A stretch of 64,000 bases of DNA from Chitinophagaceae bacterium (GCA_004173355.1 SEAD01000008.1:1-64000); one strand, 5' to 3'; shown: positions 51,323-61,547, counted from the stretch's first letter. Made by a program: numbers and translations. The notes: generated by a model not told the origin, from the letters alone.

Positions 51323-51793
51323 ATGTACAAACCAACAATCCTGCTCGCCTTATTCGCCATCGCCTGCAACAACAAACCATCCGGACCGGCAGTGGCTGAA
51401 GTAAAAACAGGCAACCGCTTGCCGCTGGAAGGGACCTGGCAACTGATCGATGGCACCCTGATTGAAAAAGGCGATACCACCGTGACGGATTATACCCGCA
51501 GGCAGTCATTTATCAAAATTATAAACGCTACCCATTTTGCCTTCCAGCACCATGACCTCAGCAAGGGGCGCGACTCCGCCTCCTTTGGTGCCGGCGCAGG
51601 TACCTACCAGCTCGCTGGTGACCAGTATACCGAACATCTTGAGTACTGCAGCGACCGGCAATGGGAAGGCAATGATTTCTCTTTCACCATCACCATCAGT
51701 AACGATACACTGGTGCAGCGGGGTATTGAAAAAATAGAATCCGCCGGTGTTGATCGCCTGAATATCGAAAGGTATGTCCGTTATAAAAAATGA
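51323..51793 (+). CDS. Small lipoprotein, lipocalin-like (DUF4488-type)
   Basis: The 156-residue protein has a lipobox (FAIAC, Cys15). The mature part has an early LEGTWQLIDGTLIEKGDT and later beta strands (KIINATHFAFQHHD, GAGTYQLAGDQYTEHLEY, DFSFTITISNDTLVQRG). This 'GTWxL ... F...G.Y...G..Y.E' pattern is that of the lipocalin-like DUF4488/DUF4488-related family of Bacteroidota. It is a membrane-anchored periplasmic protein of unknown ligand. It begins 64 bp after the terpene-synthase-like gene and might be co-transcribed, but there is no functional link. Confidence 0.65.
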   Translation: MYKPTILLALFAIACNNKPSGPAVAEVKTGNRLPLEGTWQLIDGTLIEKGDTTVTDYTRRQSFIKIINATHFAFQHHDLSKGRDSASFGAGAGTYQLAGDQYTEHLEYCSDRQWEGNDFSFTITISNDTLVQRGIEKIESAGVDRLNIERYVRYKK

Positions 51794-51954
51794 TGGGCGC
51801 CGGAAAGCGCGCCCAGTGCGGGATACAGCCCGAAGCAAATTTCGGTAATTAACGAGTGTTCGTTTTTTATTGCGTGCTGTTCCGGTCATATAAAAAGATT
51901 AACAGTTTCACCACTTGGTTCCCAACTGTTTCTTTTATTACTTTTGGTCCCGGA

Positions 51955-52341
51955 ATGAAGAAAAGCCTTCTCATAGTTTTTATCAGTATCCTGCTATTGA
52001 AGCTGGGCATGCCGCTCCCTGCGGTTGCGTCTGCTGCGTCCGGCCAGGCTGCTGTGACCATGCAGAATCCATTGTTCCGGCATGCCCCGGCTGCCGGGCA
52101 CCAGGCCCCTGTATTGGATAAAGGATTTCTTCAGGTTGGAGAGCCATTCATTATGGATGATGCCGAAGATGAAGATGCCAATACCATCTTCCTTCGCCGC
52201 TTTACCCTCATTAACCGCGAATGGTCCTTATTCGACATGGCCGATGCCGTCGAATCCCCGGTCAACCGCACCAAAGCCGCGCCATCTTTCTTTGGCCGGA
52301 TCAGCTACAGGTATTTAGTTCAGGGCGTCCTCCGCGTCTGA
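51955..52341 (+). CDS. Small secreted protein of unknown function
   Basis: The start at 51955 (MKKSLLIVFISILLLKLG) gives a signal peptide; upstream codons would add a stretch without typical features. The 128-residue protein has a signal peptide and an Ala-rich region, then an acidic segment (FIMDDAEDEDANTIFLRRF) and a short C-terminal part with SYRYLVQGVL. No family recognised. It lies 140 bp before the efflux operon and in the same direction, but a link to efflux is only inferred from position. Confidence 0.5.
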   Translation: MKKSLLIVFISILLLKLGMPLPAVASAASGQAAVTMQNPLFRHAPAAGHQAPVLDKGFLQVGEPFIMDDAEDEDANTIFLRRFTLINREWSLFDMADAVESPVNRTKAAPSFFGRISYRYLVQGVLRV

Positions 52342-52482
52342 CAGTTTCCCCCTGCCCCTGCGGCAAATAACGTGAACCATCTGTTCGCGTAAAACCCGTG
52401 TACCTGTCTGAACCGGCAACCAGGCCGGCACCGGCACATGGCTATAAGCCACCCAACCCCGTTACATTTCATTTCATATATC

Positions 52483-53565
52483 ATGAAACAATTACTGATT
52501 ATCACCACGCTCGCGGCAGCCATTGGTACAACCAGCTGCAAACACAAAGAAGAACAGAAAGAAGAAGCCGGCAAATATGCCGTAACCAGTCCCATGGTCA
52601 TGGATACCTCCTTCAACAAGGAGTATGTTTCCCAGATCCGCTCCGTCCGTAATATTGAAATCCGCTCACAGGAAAAAGGGTTCCTGCAGGACATCTATGT
52701 GGATGAGGGACAGCAGGTAAAAGCGGGCCAGGTCCTGTTCCGCATCATGCCCCGTATTTATGAAGCCGAACTCCTGAAAGCACAGGCAGAGGTAAAGGCA
52801 GCCAGCATTGAACTCCAGAATACAAAGGCACTGGTGGAAAAAAATGTGGTTTCGAAAAATGAACAGGCCATGGCGGAAGCCAAACTGGAGAGCGCCCAGG
52901 CAGAAGCTGCACTGGCAAAACTCCACCTTTCCTTCACCGAGATCCGCGCACCATTTGATGGTACGATCGACCGCCTTCCGAAAAAACTCGGCAGCCTCAT
53001 CGATGAAGGCGAACTGCTGACCAGCCTGTCCGACAACAGCCAGGTCTATGCCTACTTCAACGTATCCGAACCGGAATATATCGAGTACCAGACCAATTCA
53101 AAAGGCAGGGCCGATTCAAAAGTCAGCCTCCTGCTCGCCAATAATACCCTGCTGCCGTACAAGGGCCAGGTAGAAGTGATCGAAAGCGAATTCGACAGCG
53201 AGACGGGTAATATCGCCTTCCGCGCACGTTTCCCGAACACCGACAAACTCCTGAAGAATGGGGAAACCGGTAAGGTCAAAATGCTGGTACCGGTGAAGGG
53301 TGCATTACTGATTCCACAAAAAGCCACTTACGAAATACAGGAAAAGAAATACGTGTTTGTGGTGGACAAGGACAACACCGTCCGGTCAAGGGAAATCACG
53401 GTGACGGGTGAAATACCGGACCTCTACGTGGTGGCTTCGGGTATCAGCAGCACCGACCGGATCCTGCTGGAAGGCGTGCAGAAAGTAAAAGATGATGAAA
53501 AAATCAGCATCGATTACAAGGAACCGGCAAATGTGGTGGCCAGCCTGCGACTGAAAGCCGAATAG
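52483..53565 (+). CDS. RND efflux periplasmic adaptor lipoprotein
   Basis: The ATG at 52483 starts a lipoprotein signal with lipobox GTTSC (Cys18). The 360-residue protein has a biotinyl-lipoyl-like domain split by a coiled-coil hairpin (about 95-150, AEVKAASIELQNTKAL ... SAQAEAALAKLHLSF), followed by RAPFDGTIDRLPKKLGSLI, a beta-barrel domain and a membrane-proximal domain. It bridges the inner-membrane pump and the outer-membrane channel. The pump gene begins 26 bp downstream, in one operon with the channel gene. Confidence 0.94.
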   Translation: MKQLLIITTLAAAIGTTSCKHKEEQKEEAGKYAVTSPMVMDTSFNKEYVSQIRSVRNIEIRSQEKGFLQDIYVDEGQQVKAGQVLFRIMPRIYEAELLKAQAEVKAASIELQNTKALVEKNVVSKNEQAMAEAKLESAQAEAALAKLHLSFTEIRAPFDGTIDRLPKKLGSLIDEGELLTSLSDNSQVYAYFNVSEPEYIEYQTNSKGRADSKVSLLLANNTLLPYKGQVEVIESEFDSETGNIAFRARFPNTDKLLKNGETGKVKMLVPVKGALLIPQKATYEIQEKKYVFVVDKDNTVRSREITVTGEIPDLYVVASGISSTDRILLEGVQKVKDDEKISIDYKEPANVVASLRLKAE

Positions 53566-53591
53566 TTTTTAATCCCTGAAACTCTACAAAA

Positions 53592-56500
53592 ATGTTTAAC
53601 CGTTTTATACACAGACCGGTACTGTCTATCGTCATATCCCTGATCATCGTGTTCCTGGGATTACTGTCGATGATGAAACTGCCGGTAACACAGTTCCCTT
53701 CCATTTCACCACCCAAGGTAAACGTGGTGGCAGAATATCCCGGGGCCAATAACGAACTCATGATCAAATCCGTGATCATCCCGCTGGAGCGGGCGATCAA
53801 CGGTGTGCCGGGTATGAAATACATGGCTTCCGATGCGGGTAACGATGGTGAAGCCACCATCCAGATTGTATTTAACCTGGGTACTGACCCCAACCAGGCA
53901 TCACTCAATGTGCAGAACCGCGTGGCTTCGGTGGTCAACAAGCTCCCGCCGCTGGTGGTACGCGAGGGTGTGAAGATCAGCCGGGAAGAATCAAACATGC
54001 TGATGTATGTCAACCTCTACAGCACCGATCCCAAGGCCGACCAGAAATTCCTGTTCAACTTCGCCGATATCAATGTGCTGTCCGAACTGCGCCGGGTGGA
54101 TGGTGTGGGTTTCGCCGATATCCTGGGCAACCGCGAATATGCCATGCGGATCTGGCTCAAACCTGACCGCATGCTGGCTTACAAAATCTCCACGGAAGAA
54201 GTAATGAAGGCATTGTCGGACCAGAGTCTCGAAGCCTCCCCGGGAAAAACCGGCGAAAGCTCCGGCAAACGGTCGCAGTCCTTCGAATATGTACTGAAAT
54301 ACTCCGGTCGTTTTACCACTAAGGAACAATACGAAAATGTAGCGCTCCGCGCCAGTGCAAACGGTGAAATCCTGCGGCTGAAGGATGTGGCGGAAGTGGA
54401 ATTCGGCAGTTCGATGTATGATATCTATTCCAACCTCAATGGCAAACCCTCGGCGGCCATCACGCTCAAACAATCCTATGGCAGTAATGCCAGCCAGGTC
54501 ATAAAGGATGTCAAGGCCAAACTTGCCGAAATCAAGTCCACTACATTCCCGAAGGGCATGGATTACGAAATCAGTTACGATGTATCCAAGTTCCTCGATG
54601 CCTCGATTGAGAAGGTGATACATACCCTCGTGGAAGCATTTATCCTCGTCGGACTGGTGGTATTCCTGTTCCTGGGCGACTGGCGATCGACGGTCATTCC
54701 CGCGATTGCGGTACCGGTGTCGCTGGTGGGTACATTCATGTTTATGCAACTCTTTGGCATCACACTTAACCTGATCACACTCTTCGCACTTGTGCTGGCA
54801 ATCGGGATCGTGGTGGATGATGCAATCGTGGTGATCGAGGCAGTACATGCCAAGATGGAGAAGGAAGGCCTCTCGCCCTTACGAGCCACGGAGGCAGCGA
54901 TGAAAGAAATCAGCGGCGCCATTATCGCGATCACATTTGTAATGGCATCGGTATTTATACCGGTTGCATTTATGTCGGGCCCCGTCGGGATTTTCTACCG
55001 GCAGTTTTCCATTACCATGGCAACGGCCATCGTGCTTTCCGGTCTGGTTGCCCTGACGCTCACACCTGCACTCTGCGCGATGATGCTGAAGAATAACCAT
55101 GGCAAACGGAAGAAGACGATCCTCAACCGCGGGCTCGATGGATTCAATAACTGGTTCGGCCGCCTCACAGGCAGCTACCAGAAAATCCTGGGAAAAATCG
55201 TGAATAAACGCGCGATCACACTGGCGATGCTGCTGGCATTCTGCGCAGGGATCTTTTTTGTAAACCAAGGCCTGCCGTCCGGGTTCATCCCCAACGAGGA
55301 CCAGGGAATGTTTTATGCGGTCATCCAGACACCACCGGGATCCTCGCTCGAACGGACCAACGAGATCGCCGAACGGCTGCAGAAGATTGCCGAGACGGTG
55401 GATGGTGTGCAATCGGTATCGGCACTGGCGGGTTACGAAATCCTGACAGAAGGCACCGGGTCCAACTCGGGTACCTGCCTTATCAACCTGAAAGGATGGG
55501 ATGAACGCAAACACTCAGCGCAGGAGATCATCAGCGAGCTGGAAGAAAAATCAAAAGATATCACCGGTGCAACAATCGAGTTTTTCGGGCCACCGGCCGT
55601 GCCGGGGTATGGGGCTGCGGGCGGGTTTGAATTGCGCCTGCTCGACAAAACGGGCTCGGGTGATTATAAGGCGATGGAAAAAGTAAACAATGAATTTGTG
55701 GCGGCCCTTGAAAAACGAAAGGAGCTGACATCAGTATTCAGTTTTTACAGTGCCAGCTTCCCGCAATACATGCTGAAGGTCGATAATGATATCGCCCAGC
55801 AGAAAGGGGTGAGCATCGACAATGCGATGAGTACCATGTCAACACTCGTGGGCAGCAACTATGAGATCAGCTTTATCAAATTCGGCCGCCAGTACAAGGT
55901 GATCGTGCAGGCGGGTGCGGAATATCGCGCGCTGCCGGAAGATATCCTGAAACTATATGTGAAGAATGACAAGGATGAAATGGTGCCGTTCTCCGCATTC
56001 ATGAAAATGGAGAAAGTGTATGGCCTGTCGGAAATCACCAGGCACAATATGGCCACCGCTTCCGAGATCAGCGGCAGTGCCGCACCGGGTTTCTCCAGCG
56101 GGGAAGCAATCAATGTAATCAACGAAGTGGCGGCAAAGGAATTGCCAAGAGGCTACAGCATCGACTGGGCGGGGATTTCGAAAGACGAAACCGCACGGGG
56201 AAATGAAGCACTTTATATCTTCCTGATCTGTATCGGGTTTGTATACCTCGTGTTGTCGGCCCAGTATGAAAGTTTCATCCTGCCCTTCATCGTCATCCTT
56301 TCCCTTGCAGCGGGTATGTTTGGCGCCTTGTTCCTGCTGAGGTTGCTTGGACTGCAGAATGATATCTATGCGCAGGTGGCACTGGTGATGCTGGTGGGCC
56401 TGCTTGGGAAAAATGCCGTGCTGATCGTGGAGTTTGCCGTGCAGCGGCATCGTGCCGGGTCGACCGTATTCCAGGCGGCAATGGAAGCAGCAGAAGTAAG

Positions 56501-56756
56501 GTTCCGTCCGATCCTGATGACTTCATTTGCCTTCCTCGCGGGTTTGATACCACTGGTGGTGGCCAACGGACCGGGAAAGATCGGCAACCGGACCATCGGT
56601 ACCGCCTCGGCCGGCGGGATGCTGCTCGGTACGGTGTTCGGGGTGATCCTCATTCCCGGGCTCTATTACATTTTCGCAAAAATATCCGAGCGCAGGAAAC
56701 TCGTCAGCGAGGAAGAAGAAAATCCATTAACTGAAGAAATCGAACACAATGTTTAA
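53592..56756 (+). CDS. RND multidrug efflux permease (HAE1 family)
   Basis: The 1054-residue protein is the usual size for HAE1 pumps: twelve helices with two large periplasmic loops. Family motifs are present: the N-terminal FNRFIHRPVLSIVISL, FPSISPPKVNVVAEYPGAN near 35-55, the proton-relay acidic pair in helix 4 (VLAIGIVVDDAIVVIEAVH) and the matching second-half segments (VMLVGLLGKNAVLIVEFA). It exports hydrophobic compounds using proton flow. It overlaps the channel gene by eight bases. No local regulator gene is present; the operon must be controlled from elsewhere. Confidence 0.97.
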   Translation: MFNRFIHRPVLSIVISLIIVFLGLLSMMKLPVTQFPSISPPKVNVVAEYPGANNELMIKSVIIPLERAINGVPGMKYMASDAGNDGEATIQIVFNLGTDPNQASLNVQNRVASVVNKLPPLVVREGVKISREESNMLMYVNLYSTDPKADQKFLFNFADINVLSELRRVDGVGFADILGNREYAMRIWLKPDRMLAYKISTEEVMKALSDQSLEASPGKTGESSGKRSQSFEYVLKYSGRFTTKEQYENVALRASANGEILRLKDVAEVEFGSSMYDIYSNLNGKPSAAITLKQSYGSNASQVIKDVKAKLAEIKSTTFPKGMDYEISYDVSKFLDASIEKVIHTLVEAFILVGLVVFLFLGDWRSTVIPAIAVPVSLVGTFMFMQLFGITLNLITLFALVLAIGIVVDDAIVVIEAVHAKMEKEGLSPLRATEAAMKEISGAIIAITFVMASVFIPVAFMSGPVGIFYRQFSITMATAIVLSGLVALTLTPALCAMMLKNNHGKRKKTILNRGLDGFNNWFGRLTGSYQKILGKIVNKRAITLAMLLAFCAGIFFVNQGLPSGFIPNEDQGMFYAVIQTPPGSSLERTNEIAERLQKIAETVDGVQSVSALAGYEILTEGTGSNSGTCLINLKGWDERKHSAQEIISELEEKSKDITGATIEFFGPPAVPGYGAAGGFELRLLDKTGSGDYKAMEKVNNEFVAALEKRKELTSVFSFYSASFPQYMLKVDNDIAQQKGVSIDNAMSTMSTLVGSNYEISFIKFGRQYKVIVQAGAEYRALPEDILKLYVKNDKDEMVPFSAFMKMEKVYGLSEITRHNMATASEISGSAAPGFSSGEAINVINEVAAKELPRGYSIDWAGISKDETARGNEALYIFLICIGFVYLVLSAQYESFILPFIVILSLAAGMFGALFLLRLLGLQNDIYAQVALVMLVGLLGKNAVLIVEFAVQRHRAGSTVFQAAMEAAEVRFRPILMTSFAFLAGLIPLVVANGPGKIGNRTIGTASAGGMLLGTVFGVILIPGLYYIFAKISERRKLVSEEEENPLTEEIEHNV

Positions 56757-58182
56757 GACTATCAGAATATTTATAGGGGCTTTTGCCGCCACTGCACTGC
56801 TGCTGGGCAGTTGCAAGGTACCGGCCATTGTAGCCACACCCGACCAGAAGGCAATGCCATCAACGTTCGGGTCCGACCCGGATACCACCCATGTTGCTGC
56901 CACCCAATGGCGGCAGTTGTTTACCGATCCCTACCTGGTGATGCTGATTGACACGGCACTGAAGAACAACCAGGAATTGCTGACCACCCTGCAGGAAATC
57001 GAGATCGCAAAAAACGATACCCGTGTACGTCGTGCGCAGATCCTGCCCAATGCCGCGATCGTTGCGGGGGCCGGAGTGGAAAAGGTTGGCCGGTATACCA
57101 GCCAGGGTGCCGGTGATGCCACTACGGAAATCAAACCCGGAAAGGAAATGCCCGATCCCCTGCCCGATTTTATGATCGGGGTGGTGGGCAACTGGGAAGC
57201 CGATATCTGGAACAAGCTGCATACGGCAAACAAGGCAGCGGTATCCCGCTACCTTGCAACGGTGGAGGGAACCAATTTTGTGAAGTCCAACCTCGTGGCA
57301 GAAGTGGCCAATTCCTATTTTGAACTGGTGGCACTGGATCACCAGCTGGCCATTGTGAAAAAGAATATCGGGATCCAGGAGAATGCGCTCGAGATTGTGA
57401 AGATCCAGAAAGATGCCGCGAGGGCGACGGAGCTGGGTGTGAAAAAATTTGAAGCCGAGGTGTTCCGCACCAGGAGCCTCGAGTTTGATATCCACCAGCA
57501 GATCACGGTAACGGAAAACAGGATCAACTTCCTGCTGGCCCGTTACCCGCAGGCCGTTACCCGTGACACAACCGAGTTTATGACCGACCTGCCCACGATG
57601 GTGAAATCGGGCATTCCTTCGCAGCTGCTGGAGAACCGACCTGATATCAGGCAGGCGGAACTCGAACTGGAAGCAGCGAAGCTCGATGTGAAAGTGGCAA
57701 GGGCTGAGTTTTATCCCTCCCTTGGAATCCGCGCGGGAGTGGGCTTCCAGGCTTTCAAACCCGCGTACCTGTTCAGGACGCCTGAATCCCTGTTGTACTC
57801 CCTTGCAGGGGAACTGGCACAACCGCTCATCAACCGGACAGCGATCAGGGCGGAATTCAGTTCGGCCAGTGCCCGGCAATTGCAGGCTTTGTACAATTAC
57901 CAGAAGACGGTGCTCAATGCCTATTTCGAAGTGGCCAACGAACTATCGGGAATCGACAACCTGGGTAAGGACTATGACCTGAAACTACAGCAGGTGGCGG
58001 CACTCAACAAATCGATTGAGGTTTCGCTTGATCTTTTCAAATACGCGCGTGCGGATTATTTTGAAGTGCTGATGACACAACGGGATGTGCTGGAAGCCAA
58101 GCTGGAACTGGTAGAAACGCGTCAACAGCAATTCAATGCGATAGTGAATGTATACCGCGGTTTGGGCGGTGGATGGCAATAG
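56749..58182 (+). CDS. TolC-like outer membrane efflux channel (NodT family)
   Basis: The 477-residue lipoprotein has the lipobox LLLGSC (Cys22). It shows the two-fold repeated helical pattern of TolC/OprM channels with WRQLFTDPYLVMLIDTALKNNQEL near 43 and PDIRQAELELEAAKLDVKVARAEFYPSLGIRAG near 300. It completes the tripartite efflux system with the adaptor and pump genes; its start overlaps the pump stop by eight bases. A perfect 11-bp terminator hairpin follows at 58215. Confidence 0.95.
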   Translation: MFKTIRIFIGAFAATALLLGSCKVPAIVATPDQKAMPSTFGSDPDTTHVAATQWRQLFTDPYLVMLIDTALKNNQELLTTLQEIEIAKNDTRVRRAQILPNAAIVAGAGVEKVGRYTSQGAGDATTEIKPGKEMPDPLPDFMIGVVGNWEADIWNKLHTANKAAVSRYLATVEGTNFVKSNLVAEVANSYFELVALDHQLAIVKKNIGIQENALEIVKIQKDAARATELGVKKFEAEVFRTRSLEFDIHQQITVTENRINFLLARYPQAVTRDTTEFMTDLPTMVKSGIPSQLLENRPDIRQAELELEAAKLDVKVARAEFYPSLGIRAGVGFQAFKPAYLFRTPESLLYSLAGELAQPLINRTAIRAEFSSASARQLQALYNYQKTVLNAYFEVANELSGIDNLGKDYDLKLQQVAALNKSIEVSLDLFKYARADYFEVLMTQRDVLEAKLELVETRQQQFNAIVNVYRGLGGGWQ

Positions 58183-58214
58183 CAGACGACAGGCTTTTAC
58201 GGACGGTTAACTGC

Positions 58215-58256
58215 GGCAGGACTGCCTGATCAACAATCAGCAGTCCTGCCTTTTTT
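58215..58256 (+). terminator. Terminator of the RND efflux operon
   Basis: A perfect 11-bp stem GGCAGGACTGC/GCAGTCCTGCC, with an inner TGAT/ATCA pair, is followed by six T residues. Confidence 0.9.
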
Positions 58257-58257
58257 A

Positions 58258-59295
58258 TTATTTTTTTTCAAAATATCCGGCCACCCATTTTTCCAGGTCT
58301 TCCATCCTTGTCTGGTTTGCCGCCACCCATGCGCGGTTGACGGGATCACCTGACGGGTAGGTGATCATATGGATCCAGGTCTCAAAATGTTCGGATGACT
58401 TCAGCGCAACAAAAAACGGCGCATAAAATTCCCAGCCGAAACCGGTTTCGTTTTTCCCGTCGGCGAGTGCACTGATCATTGTCTGCAGCGTCCGGCTGAG
58501 ACGGCTTTGTTTTGTTTCGTCTTTCAGTTTGTCATCCATATTCGCAGCAGCACCCAGGCCCACGATCATTTCTGCCATATGGAAATCATTGGGTTCTTTC
58601 TTTTTGCCATCGGAGGGCATTACCAGGTTGATATTGATGGATTGTGTCTTTTCATCCCTGGTCACATTCATGGATAATTTTTTTTCCAGGTCAGCATACG
58701 CTGCCTGTGCCCGGTTACCTTCCGATTCCAGGGTCAGGAAAAACAGGGCCCCCATGACTGAATACACCTGGTTTTTCTGGACCAGCTGGCGCAACACATT
58801 GTGGGACGTGGTATGGAAGGGGTTCAGTAAAATAGAACTGCACATTTCATCGTATGCTTTTCCCCCTTCACCCATATTGTACAGGGTGATGCCTTTATTA
58901 AAATGCAGCAAAGCAAGACCCGGGAATTTTTTTATACCCTCATCATATACATCCAGTGCTTTTTTGGGCTGCTTCAGCATATCAAAATTATTCCCGTAAG
59001 AACAATAGGCCATGCCATTATCGGAGGCATCGGGAAACTGCTTCAGCATTTTTTTGATGATGCTGTTGCTTTCTTCCAGTTTTCCCAGTGAGGAGAGACT
59101 GAATGCTTTTTCGTAGTAGCCAAAATAATAATCCGGGTTGAGCTGGATGGCGGAATCGTATTTGACGATCGCTTCGTTAAAGCGGCCTTCGTCGTGCAAC
59201 CGGATCCCGGCACGCACAAGGTCATTTTCAGGCTGGGCAAAAAGGTTGGGACATACGGCCAGGCTGATAGCCAGGCAGGCAAGGATTCGTTTCAT
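58258..59295 (-). CDS. Secreted TPR protein with helical C-terminal domain
   Basis: The 345-residue protein has a signal peptide (to about residue 20) and at least three TPR units (about 25-150: GIRLHDEGRFNEAIVKYDSAIQLNPDYYFGYYEKA and on). The rest is a helical domain with KTQSININLVMPSDGKKKEPNDFHMAEMIVG and WEFYAPFFVALKSSEHFETWIHMI segments. No domain name can be given to this part. It is a periplasmic protein-binding type, of unknown role. It is alone on the minus strand, convergent with the efflux operon and about 85 bp from the antiporter gene behind it. Confidence 0.7.
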   Translation of the reverse strand: MKRILACLAISLAVCPNLFAQPENDLVRAGIRLHDEGRFNEAIVKYDSAIQLNPDYYFGYYEKAFSLSSLGKLEESNSIIKKMLKQFPDASDNGMAYCSYGNNFDMLKQPKKALDVYDEGIKKFPGLALLHFNKGITLYNMGEGGKAYDEMCSSILLNPFHTTSHNVLRQLVQKNQVYSVMGALFFLTLESEGNRAQAAYADLEKKLSMNVTRDEKTQSININLVMPSDGKKKEPNDFHMAEMIVGLGAAANMDDKLKDETKQSRLSRTLQTMISALADGKNETGFGWEFYAPFFVALKSSEHFETWIHMITYPSGDPVNRAWVAANQTRMEDLEKWVAGYFEKK

Positions 59296-59379
59296 GGTGA
59301 GGTTATGGTGGTTGAGTAATCAGGATTCGTCCCATCAATATAGGAAAAAAAATTACAGGTCACCCACTCCCTCCGGCTT

Positions 59380-60954
59380 TCAGAGAATCTTTAACTTCTC
59401 CTCTTCGATGTCTACCTGTCTCAGGTGTTTACGTATTACATCTTCATCCACCTGCTGGTAGTCATGGTTTTTTGCGATCAGCCATTTACGTTGGGATTCG
59501 AGTACATCGAGGTAAATTTTCTTGGCTTCAGCTGCCATCGGTCGCGCGGTGTCTTCATCCGAAAGCTTCTCCCAGCGAGCCTGGAGGTCAGCAAGTACGG
59601 GATACCTGAGCGACTGTCCGGAATAATTTTCCCTCATGTACTGCAGGGAATGCTGTGCAAGCCCACGGCGGATTTTGAAGTCCAGTTCCTCTTCCGGTTT
59701 GTAGTCATCATATTCCGGCAGCCGGATCCGTTTGATCAGGTATGGGAGGGTGAGCCCCTGTACCAATAGTGTAACCAGGATGACGATAAAGGTGATAAAC
59801 AGGATCAGGTTCCGCTGCGGAAAAGGCGAACCATCCCCGAGTGTTTCGGGTATGGACAAGGCCGCTGCGAGTGAGACCACACCGCGCATGCCGGTCCAGC
59901 CGAGCACAAACGGCACCTTTGCACCAGGATTCCGCGTATCGGCTACCTTGATAAAATTCCTTGCGATCAGGGTGGTGACCACGGCACCATATGCAGAGAT
60001 AATCCGTGTCACGATCAGCACAGCCGTGATCAGCAATCCGTAACCAATGGCGGTGGAAAGTTTTACGTTCTCGAGGCCCGATGTGATTTCGGGCAGGTCA
60101 AGCCCGATCAGCATAAACACTACCCCATTGAGTACAAACACCAGGCTCTGCCATACGTTCACAGTCTGCAGGCGCGCTGTACTGTTCAGGAAAATATGAC
60201 GCCGGTTGGAAAGGAAGAGACCACCGGCAACTACCGACAGGATGCCGGAAGCATGCACTTCTTCCGCAAGGATATACATCGCGTAGGGGGCGATGATGGT
60301 AAATACAATGTCCATGTTGACATCAGTGGGCAGGAGCCGGTGCGCTTTCATGAAAATCCAGGCGACTGCCAGTCCGATCCCGACCCCGCCAATGAGCATC
60401 CATCCAAAGCTGAGGGTGGCATCGGTCCACAGGAATTGCCCGGTGGAGATAGCGATCAGGGCGAAGCGGAATATGATCAGGGACGACGCATCATTGAGCA
60501 GGCTCTCCCCCTCGAGGATGGACGACATGCGTTTGGGCACATTCACAAACTTCAGGATTGCACCCGCGCTGACCGCATCGGGCGGGGATACGATACCGCC
60601 AAGCAGGAAACCAAGTGCCAGTGAAAATCCGGGGATATACTGGTTAGCCACCCAGGCCACGGTGAGGGCCGTGAGGAAGACCACCACGAACGCGAAGCTC
60701 CCGATGATCCGCCGCCATTTCCATAATTCCTTCCAGGAAATGGTCCACGCCGCCTCGTACAGGAGCGGCGGCAGGAAGATGACAAAAATAAGTTCGGGGT
60801 TGATACGAACTTTCGGGATGCCAGGGATAAAGCTGATCAGCAGCCCCGCAATAACCAGCAGCACCGGATAGGCAACTTTCAGCTTGTTCGCCAGCATCAC
60901 CAGCAGTACGATCACCAGTAAAAGAATGAGGTAAAGCGGGAAATGTTCAATCAT
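59380..60954 (-). CDS. CPA1-type Na+/H+ antiporter
   Basis: The 524-residue protein has about twelve membrane helices followed by a cytosolic tail of about 110 residues (IRRGLAQHSLQYMRENYSGQSL ... EDVIRKHLRQVDIEEEKLKIL). The helix 5 ion-binding region reads SSILEGESLLNDASSLIIF, as in the ND-type monovalent cation/proton antiporters, and GWTGMRGVVSLAAALSIPE marks a late helix. It exports Na+ in exchange for protons to control pH and salt. The C-terminal tail resembles the regulatory tail of bacterial NhaP-like proteins. It is a single gene. Confidence 0.92.
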   Translation of the reverse strand: MIEHFPLYLILLLVIVLLVMLANKLKVAYPVLLVIAGLLISFIPGIPKVRINPELIFVIFLPPLLYEAAWTISWKELWKWRRIIGSFAFVVVFLTALTVAWVANQYIPGFSLALGFLLGGIVSPPDAVSAGAILKFVNVPKRMSSILEGESLLNDASSLIIFRFALIAISTGQFLWTDATLSFGWMLIGGVGIGLAVAWIFMKAHRLLPTDVNMDIVFTIIAPYAMYILAEEVHASGILSVVAGGLFLSNRRHIFLNSTARLQTVNVWQSLVFVLNGVVFMLIGLDLPEITSGLENVKLSTAIGYGLLITAVLIVTRIISAYGAVVTTLIARNFIKVADTRNPGAKVPFVLGWTGMRGVVSLAAALSIPETLGDGSPFPQRNLILFITFIVILVTLLVQGLTLPYLIKRIRLPEYDDYKPEEELDFKIRRGLAQHSLQYMRENYSGQSLRYPVLADLQARWEKLSDEDTARPMAAEAKKIYLDVLESQRKWLIAKNHDYQQVDEDVIRKHLRQVDIEEEKLKIL

Positions 60955-61011
60955 AAAGCATATTACAACATTTCACCGATTTACCTCATCCTGAGCGTTG
61001 GCTTAACGGGA

Positions 61012-61236
61012 TCAGAGACCAAACTTGCTGGTGATTCCACCCAGCAACCCGCCTTCATCCCCTTCTTTTTTGTCCGCCGGATTGGCCGCACCACCCGTAC
61101 CCAGGAGGCTGTCGATCTGGCCACCCATCGCGGGGAATTTGTCCTTTACAAAAGTGGCGACCACCCCAAGTACCTGCTGCGCTTTGTCGGCCGGAATGCC
61201 TGTTTTCTCAATGATTTGTTTTACGACGTCCTGCAT
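61012..61236 (-). CDS. Small helical protein with Gly-rich tail, unknown function
   Basis: The 74-residue protein has an N-terminal amphipathic helical part (QDVVKQIIEKTGIPADKAQQVLGVVATFVKDKFP) and a Gly/Asp/Lys-rich tail (GGAANPADKKEGDEGGLLGG). It has no signal peptide and no Cys. The helical part recalls small 'KTGIPADKAQQVL' proteins like the DUF2780/DUF937 group, but I cannot place it firmly. It lies between the antiporter and the next unknown gene and seems to be a single unit. Confidence 0.6.
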   Translation of the reverse strand: MQDVVKQIIEKTGIPADKAQQVLGVVATFVKDKFPAMGGQIDSLLGTGGAANPADKKEGDEGGLLGGITSKFGL

Positions 61237-61547
61237 GGCTTAAGTTTCGGGATAAGCGGGAAAAACCATGCCACCTCTTTTCTACGAAGATCGTCGTACC
61301 ACTCATCCCTGGTTTCACATTTCTTAACAATTTGGTTTTCCCTCCGGGAAATTGTTGTGCCTGCGGGAATGCGCCCGACCCGGATCCGCTACCATTGCGG
61401 ATTTGCAGATAATGGTTAAAACACCGGCAATCCACCGCCGCCCGGTGGTGCATTTCCGGTACTTACCTCCCGTACCGAATTGTCTTTTCGCTGCCTCCCG
61501 GCGGTTCTAATTTGGATGAAAATTATGAACCCTAAAACGATTAAACC
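61237..61547. other. 311-bp intergenic region
   Basis: Between two genes of opposite direction. Near its 3' end, TAATTTG (61509-61515) with TTTTCG about 20 bp upstream could be a weak promoter for the gene at 61548. Nothing else of note was seen. Confidence 0.4.

Noticed and set aside
51795-51814. GGGCGC/GCGCCC hairpin after the small lipoprotein gene
   Set aside because: Six-bp stem without a T-run; too weak to call a terminator.
56860-57879. Minus-strand open frame (339 codons) over the TolC-like gene
   Set aside because: Antisense shadow; the sense strand gives a full NodT-type channel in an efflux operon.
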